Shown here piece after piece: positions 6,132 through 9,906 of a DNA stretch of 9,906 nucleotides; positions within the stretch are counted from its first letter, which is position 1; each line of letters opens with the position of its first letter. The notes beneath the pieces were generated by a model. That model searched no databases. It was not told the DNA's origin and was given only the letters and a program-made list of their open reading frames with translations. A program made the position numbers and the translations under genes. The stretch comes from Desulfobacteraceae bacterium 4572_19 (GTDB taxonomy: Bacteria; Desulfobacterota; Desulfobacteria; Desulfobacterales; NBLS01), in NCBI GenBank assembly GCA_002084385.1, contig NBLS01000036.1, forward strand, positions 1-9,906, in the 5' to 3' direction.

Positions 6132-8266
6132 TTTTTGTTGTGGTTGGCAATCCACCATATTAATTTTGTGAAAGTAGGGGCAAACCCTTGTGGTTGCCCA
6201 ATAAGCATATCATCCTCCTGGGTACAAAAATATTCTATGGTTTTCTGAGCACACGTTGCACAGTAATCAAGCTTATTAAGCATAGTATCTATCATTCGAT
6301 CATGCAGTTTTTGATTCTCATCGTTTGTTCTATTAGCAAGTGCCCCTATAAGACTTCCGGCACCTGAAATATCAGATTTAAGTCTGACATCAGTTACTGC
6401 TTTTACAAGCTCTAAATTATCCATAAAATCATAATTTGCATCCACTGATATTTTTTGACCATAAATTTTTCTTACTGAAGTACGAAAAGTTAAAGATTGC
6501 TCTTTGGTTTTTAAACCAAGTCGTTCCTCAACACTATTTACAAATCGTTCATCAATTTTCAGAGCTTTTAATTCTCCTGTTTGCGGATCTTTATATTTCC
6601 ACATTTTATCAGGTCCAAGGTTTTCAGCATCAACACCAATTATCATATTAACATAATTCATCACATCTTTTCTTATGGCCTGGGGCTCGTCCATATAAGC
6701 ATTAAACATTTCTGTCATAATACGTTCACGATAGAGTCCTTTGGCAGTTTTTAAATCTTCAAGATATTTTGTTCTATCGTTTGCATCGGAAACATAATCC
6801 AAAATCACACGTTCCAATGCTCCAAAAATATCGAAAGCAAACATACATCTGCCTTCATTTGTTTCGGAAAATTCAAGAAGCAGTTGAACTGATCTTCCAA
6901 GATTTCGCTGCCCTAATCCTTTCTGGCCAAATCGTTTTGTAATATCCGGTTCCTGATTAAGGGTATCAATTACCTCTGCCAGTGTTTTAAGACTTTTTTC
7001 ACCAGCCACTTCACCAGATGCAAGTTTCATTGTTTCTATGGGAGTTAATTTTTCAGATCTTGGAAGGCGTGTTAAAACCACTGCTACTGAAGCTGCATAA
7101 TTTAAGTTTGGATCACAATGTAGTACCTCTCTTGTAATGGTGATTTTTTTATCACTGCCCATTGCATAGGATGTTAACTGTTCTTGAAGCCTGTAATCAG
7201 TATTATGGGAAACATAACAAAGCCTGCATCTATCTACTATGGGAGCTTCTTCTTTTTCAGCAAGAAATCTGTTAAATTCCGAATTATTACTGGTTGCAAT
7301 TACCATTGCATCAATAGGCCATTTATAGCCATCTATTTCAATGGTTCTATTTTGTATAACCCCAAGATAAACCTGAACAAGATCTTTCTTATTTTTAAAC
7401 ATCTCATCAGAAAAATGAATTCCACCTCCTGCAACACGGGCAAGAGCTCCCCTTCTTAAATCAAATCTATATGGATTATTAGTATCTGAAATATGCAAAA
7501 GACGCTGTATGGACTCTTCACCAAGAAGGTCCACCGCCGAAGATGTTATCTTATCTTTTGCAGGATATTTACCGGTAATCGTACCCATACTTTCAATTAA
7601 AGGCACCGGAACAATTTCAATAAACTTCAACATTTCATTTAAATTATCATCGGTATAATTTCTAATATCATTCCAAATATAGGCACTACATGCACCAAGC
7701 GGACGGTAATTATCAAATATATTATCAACTTCGCCATCTGAGAAACCTGCCCATTTTCCAAGAAATTCCATATTTTTATCACTGTTTTCCTGAAAATTCA
7801 TAGCAAGTACCATTGGATCTTCATATGTTTGGGATTCAATTTTTTTAATTTTACCGTAATTTCCAAGTTTTTCCAAATTTATAAACCTGAATGTATATTT
7901 ACGATTTAAATCCTCCGAGAGAAAATTACGATATTTTGAACAAAGATATTCAACAAAAAATGTTTTTCCATTGCCGGGCTCGCCCACCAATACGAAAGCC
8001 ATCTCCTTAGAAGAGCCACCTTCTGCCGCATCTTTTACAAATGAAACAAAACTGTTTATCTCATCGTACATACCTATTACATGTTTTTTATTGCCTCCAA
8101 AAACACTGAAATTATAAATTGTTTTTCCCTTGACAGTTATAGTATCAATGTCACTATCCAAAATCATTCGGGAAATGCCTTGATAAGCGTTTTCAAAACA
8201 ACGCTTTCCGGATTTTACAGCTTCAACATGGTGTTTAAGTGATAAGTTAATCTTTTTTGCAGCCAT
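6128..8266 (-). CDS. prkA: PrkA-family AAA+ protein, first paralogue (712 aa)
   Basis: First gene of the operon; PrkA/YeaG-family AAA+ protein with a PrkA C-terminal domain, described as serine/threonine kinase in E. coli and B. subtilis. The Walker A motif is GEPGNGKT (95-102). EDPMVLAMN (149-157) matches the family's EDPLxLIP region, and NPYRFDLRRGALARVAGGG (264-282) matches 'DPRAYRFDGELNRANRG'. GIHFSDEMFK (282-291) is a good Walker B (D287, E288) and aligns with the 'EFVEMFK' segment. Sensor-1 is IATSN (323-327), with a VDR arginine-finger candidate (R346). The C-terminal half has IMTEMFNAYMDE, YKDPQTGELKAL (558-569; compare 'YRDPDTGQLF') and NQKLHDRMIDTMLNKLDYCA (651-670; compare 'QKKHDDFVDRMMEKGYT'), which identifies the family. 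At 712 residues it exceeds the common 630-650. ATG at 8266 follows GGGAGG (8276-8271) after 4 bases. A near-consensus promoter lies 135 bases upstream. Its stop overlaps the ATG of a candidate small ORF. Confidence 0.92.
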   Translation of the reverse strand: MAAKKINLSLKHHVEAVKSGKRCFENAYQGISRMILDSDIDTITVKGKTIYNFSVFGGNKKHVIGMYDEINSFVSFVKDAAEGGSSKEMAFVLVGEPGNGKTFFVEYLCSKYRNFLSEDLNRKYTFRFINLEKLGNYGKIKKIESQTYEDPMVLAMNFQENSDKNMEFLGKWAGFSDGEVDNIFDNYRPLGACSAYIWNDIRNYTDDNLNEMLKFIEIVPVPLIESMGTITGKYPAKDKITSSAVDLLGEESIQRLLHISDTNNPYRFDLRRGALARVAGGGIHFSDEMFKNKKDLVQVYLGVIQNRTIEIDGYKWPIDAMVIATSNNSEFNRFLAEKEEAPIVDRCRLCYVSHNTDYRLQEQLTSYAMGSDKKITITREVLHCDPNLNYAASVAVVLTRLPRSEKLTPIETMKLASGEVAGEKSLKTLAEVIDTLNQEPDITKRFGQKGLGQRNLGRSVQLLLEFSETNEGRCMFAFDIFGALERVILDYVSDANDRTKYLEDLKTAKGLYRERIMTEMFNAYMDEPQAIRKDVMNYVNMIIGVDAENLGPDKMWKYKDPQTGELKALKIDERFVNSVEERLGLKTKEQSLTFRTSVRKIYGQKISVDANYDFMDNLELVKAVTDVRLKSDISGAGSLIGALANRTNDENQKLHDRMIDTMLNKLDYCATCAQKTIEYFCTQEDDMLIGQPQGFAPTFTKLIWWIANHNKK

Positions 8267-8342
8267 TTTTCCTCCCGTTTATGTATATGCCAATTTACAT
8301 GGCAGAGGTTACTGAAAAGCACGGTTTTTTTAAAATAAAATT

Positions 8343-8356
8343 AACGAGTCATCGTT
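8343..8356. promoter_or_regulatory. AACGA-N4-TCGTT palindrome in the prkA leader
   Basis: AACGAGTCATCGTT has perfect 5-base arms around four bases and runs straight into a TTCGAA palindrome (8355-8360). In the operon transcript it could form a short hairpin followed by AATTTTATTTT, or as DNA it could be a protein site. The stem has only two G-C pairs, so it is unlikely to stop transcription efficiently. Confidence 0.2.
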
Positions 8357-8370
8357 CGAATGAAAACAGC

Positions 8371-8396
8371 TATTTGAAATTACTACTTGAAATTAT
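8371..8396. repeat. 13-bp tandem direct repeat, possible operator
   Basis: Two adjacent 13-base units, TATTTGAAATTAC (8371-8383) and TACTTGAAATTAT (8384-8396), differ at two positions and share TTGAAATTA. They lie at about +5 to +30 of the predicted operon transcript. Tandem half sites just downstream of a start point could be bound by a repressor, but no regulator is encoded nearby and AT-rich DNA makes chance repeats common. Confidence 0.4.
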
Positions 8397-8407
8397 TAAT
8401 TAACTTC

Positions 8408-8436
8408 ACTATAAATAAAAATATTATCATTGTCAA
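8408..8436 (-). promoter_or_regulatory. Sigma-70-type promoter for the prkA operon
   Basis: On the minus strand, TTGACA (8436-8431) and TATAGT (8413-8408) are separated by exactly 17 bases. The -35 is a perfect consensus and the -10 matches five of six. Transcription would start near 8401, which gives a leader of about 135 bases before prkA. It is the best promoter match I see in the window and is correctly placed to drive the four genes. Confidence 0.75.
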
Positions 8437-8460
8437 ATATTTTTTTAGCAAAGGTGTAAT
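8430..8460 (+). promoter_or_regulatory. Weak promoter candidate for the SprT-like gene
   Basis: TTGTCA (8430-8435) and TGTAAT (8455-8460) are spaced by 19 bases, and transcription would start about 60 bases before the TTG start codon at 8530. The -35 overlaps the operon's -35 on the opposite strand because TTGTCAA and TTGACAA are reverse complements. The spacing is longer than ideal; other AT-rich -10-like elements lie nearby (TAAAAT 8485-8490, TATAAG 8496-8501). Confidence 0.25.
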
Positions 8461-8529
8461 AAAAAAATCGTAAAAAAATTACTGTAAAATTTAAATATAA
8501 GATGAAAAAAGTTATAAGGAGAAAGGTTC

Positions 8530-9651
8530 TTGAGTAAAGTGAAACCCGTAAAGATACAAGAGGATTTAGAAAACCGAATACTACATGGCCTTTCATGCGA
8601 ATGGGACAAGGTCGTATGGTCATTAGAATATAAGTATAAATGTAACTTTAATAAACCTTTTTTTAGCATAAAAGATATGAAAAATTATCTTGGACAGTGG
8701 AGTTTAAACAAACGTGAAATCTGCTTAAGCCGTAACCTTGTATTAAACCATCCATGGGATGCTGTATGTGATGTTTTGCGACACGAAATTGCACATCAGT
8801 TTGCTGATGAAATTTTTCAAGCATGGAATGAAGCTCCACATGGGCGTTCATTTAAAAGAGCATGTTTTATTCTTCGTGCCGATTCCAAAGCTTCAGGAAA
8901 ATATAAAACACTTCATGACCGAATAATGGACGATTCAGCATCCGAAGAGGATAAAATAGTTTTAAAAATAAAAAAACTTATGGCTCTATCGGAAAGCAAA
9001 AATATTCATGAAGCAGAAGCTGCCATGGCAAAGGCACATCAGCTTATTGCAAAATATAATATTGATCTTATTAAAAATAATGCTAAAAGAAATTATGTAA
9101 GTATATTTATCGGAAAACCATCTTTACGGAAAACCAAAGACCATTATGCACTATCTCACCTACTTTTAGATTTTTACTTTGTTAAAGGTATATGGACATC
9201 AGCTTATGTTCTTGATAAAAATAAAATGGGGCGGGTGTTAGAAATTAGTGGTACCCCGAAAAATGTATCTATTGCCAGTTATGTCCACGATTTTGTGCGC
9301 AATTATACCAACATAAAGTGGGGTGAATATAATAAAAATAAAAAACTTACCTTGCATAGGAAAGTAGATTTTGCAATAGGTATTATTAACGGTTTCAGCA
9401 CGAAACTTAAAAGCCAACAATCAGAGTATTCTACAAACGCTTCAAACGATGCATACTCAATCATTAAAGTTGAAGATGTTCAACTTGCAGATTATTATAA
9501 ATATAGACATCCTAATATAAGAAGTTTTAGAGGTAAAAATACAAACCATGATGAAAACGTGATGAAGGCAGGCATAAAACTTGGTAAAGAAATGGTTATT
9601 TCACAAGGGATATCAAATAACGGAAATAATTCCAGACCTTTATTAAAATAG
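8530..9651 (+). CDS. SprT-like zinc metallopeptidase with DUF2786 domain (373 aa)
   Basis: The N-terminal part (about 10-125) is a SprT-like zincin. DVLRHEIAHQFADE (81-94) supplies the HExxH motif (H85, E86, H89), and EAPHGRSFKRAC (101-112) supplies the expected third ligand H104, as in SprT proteins ('PHGxxWK'). The family includes DNA-protein crosslink proteases (Wss1/SPRTN), but bacterial members are mostly uncharacterised. Residues 142-181, KIVLKIKKLMALSESKNIHE and following to AKYNIDLI, are a clear DUF2786 domain, followed by its usual C-terminal region (about 190-355; compare DUF7168), with a low-complexity Asn-rich end. No signal peptide, so cytoplasmic. It starts with TTG (8530) after AAGGAG (8516-8521) at 8 bases; the upstream ATG (8502) is in another frame and ends at once. 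It is divergent from the prkA operon and 12 bases before the ACT-domain gene. I see no zinc-ligand loss or frameshift. Confidence 0.85.
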   Translation: MSKVKPVKIQEDLENRILHGLSCEWDKVVWSLEYKYKCNFNKPFFSIKDMKNYLGQWSLNKREICLSRNLVLNHPWDAVCDVLRHEIAHQFADEIFQAWNEAPHGRSFKRACFILRADSKASGKYKTLHDRIMDDSASEEDKIVLKIKKLMALSESKNIHEAEAAMAKAHQLIAKYNIDLIKNNAKRNYVSIFIGKPSLRKTKDHYALSHLLLDFYFVKGIWTSAYVLDKNKMGRVLEISGTPKNVSIASYVHDFVRNYTNIKWGEYNKNKKLTLHRKVDFAIGIINGFSTKLKSQQSEYSTNASNDAYSIIKVEDVQLADYYKYRHPNIRSFRGKNTNHDENVMKAGIKLGKEMVISQGISNNGNNSRPLLK

Positions 9652-9663
9652 GAGTAAAAATTA

Positions 9664-9906
9664 ATGAAAAAAGTGATTATCACTGTTTTAGGACAAGATA
9701 GACCCGGTATTCTTGCAGCAGTTTCGGAAAATCTTGCAGAGCAAAATTGCAATATTGAAAATGTAAGCCAGATGGTTCTTCAATTGAAATTTGTTGGTTT
9801 TTTTATTGTATCATTACCTACATCTCTTCCTTTGGAAACTTTTACAAATATACTGAAAAAAAAGATGACTAGCATGGATTTATATATTCATGTGGATCAA
9901 TACTCC
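9664..9906 (+). CDS. ACT-domain protein (partial, first 81 codons)
   Basis: The start of a gene cut by the right edge. The protein begins MKKVIITVLGQDRPGILAAV, a classic ACT-domain entry (beta strand, then GxDRPGI loop and helix), and continues NIENVSQMVLQLKFVGFFIV, the next two strands. This pattern occurs in single-ACT UPF0237 proteins (about 90 aa) and in the first of the two ACT domains of GcvR-like regulators (about 180 aa). The missing 3' end decides between them; the first helix and strand pattern fits both. AGGAG (9650-9654) overlaps the stop codon of the preceding gene, 9 bases before the ATG, so the two genes are probably co-transcribed. ACT domains usually bind amino acids or other small ligands. 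Confidence 0.85.
   Translation, partial: MKKVIITVLGQDRPGILAAVSENLAEQNCNIENVSQMVLQLKFVGFFIVSLPTSLPLETFTNILKKKMTSMDLYIHVDQYS

Larger units (their letters stand above)
8267..8529. other. Divergent control region between the prkA operon and the SprT-like gene
   Basis: These 263 very AT-rich bases separate two divergent transcription units. They contain the operon promoter (8408-8436), a weaker plus-strand promoter candidate (8430-8460) whose -35 overlaps it on the other strand, a 13-bp tandem repeat (8371-8396), the palindrome AACGAGTCATCGTT (8343-8356), a small inverted repeat TGCCA/TGGCA near the prkA start (8288-8304), and ribosome binding sites for both genes. An ATG at 8502 opens an 11-codon frame only. 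Confidence 0.7.

Noticed and set aside
8396..8669. Minus-strand open frames in the divergent region
   Set aside because: They lie over the promoter and the start of the SprT-like gene, show no family features, and conflict with clear regulatory elements.
9495..9752. Minus-strand open frame over the SprT-like end and the ACT gene
   Set aside because: Both plus-strand genes have recognisable domains and ribosome binding sites; this frame is a shadow.
1..9906. CRISPR array, tRNA, rRNA, transposase or attachment site
   Set aside because: I saw no regular spaced repeats, RNA gene signatures, terminal inverted repeats or transposase motifs anywhere in the window.

Overview
The window is AT-rich (roughly one third G+C over most of its length) and carries a compact bacterial chromosomal locus. 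Its core is a four-gene operon on the minus strand, read from 8266 down to 536. It encodes a PrkA-family AAA+ protein (6128-8266), a YeaH/YhbH-type (DUF444) von Willebrand A protein (4613-6019), a SpoVR-family protein (2829-4493) and a second, divergent PrkA-family AAA+ protein (536-2824). PrkA, YeaH and SpoVR are a known conserved trio (YeaG, YeaH and YcgB in Escherichia coli; PrkA, YhbH and SpoVR in Bacillus subtilis), linked to stationary-phase or starvation responses and to spore formation. The unusual point here is that two different PrkA paralogues bracket the YeaH-SpoVR pair. The protein sequences suggest a Desulfobacterota-like or other Gram-negative anaerobe of low G+C. This taxonomic guess rests only on resemblance and composition and is weak.

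Layout from left to right. Positions 1-161 hold the start of a minus-strand gene for a secreted protein, cut by the window edge and visibly richer in G+C (about 46-50% over the first 180 bases). Positions 162-535 are non-coding and contain a likely rho-independent terminator for the operon (437-466). The operon fills 536-8266. Its last two genes are tightly coupled: 4 bases separate them, and the ribosome binding site of the second overlaps the spoVR stop. Two gaps of about 100 bases lie between the other genes; the one behind the first prkA contains a possible 43-codon small ORF that starts at an ATGA overlap. Positions 8267-8529 form a divergent control region with a near-consensus sigma-70 promoter for the operon (TTGACA, 17 bases, TATAGT), a 13-bp tandem repeat just downstream of the predicted start of transcription, and small palindromes.

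On the plus strand, 8530-9651 encodes a SprT-like zinc metallopeptidase joined to a DUF2786 domain. It is followed 12 bases later by an ACT-domain protein (9664 to the right edge), whose ribosome binding site overlaps the preceding stop codon.

How the parts may work together: an AAA+ ATPase plus a MIDAS-bearing VWA protein resembles the MoxR-VWA, RavA-ViaA and chelatase I-D pairings. SpoVR carries conserved His and Glu residues that could bind a metal. One reading is that the two PrkA proteins and YeaH form an ATP-driven or kinase module acting on, or together with, SpoVR. This is inference; the sequence shows only the domains, their order and their co-transcription.
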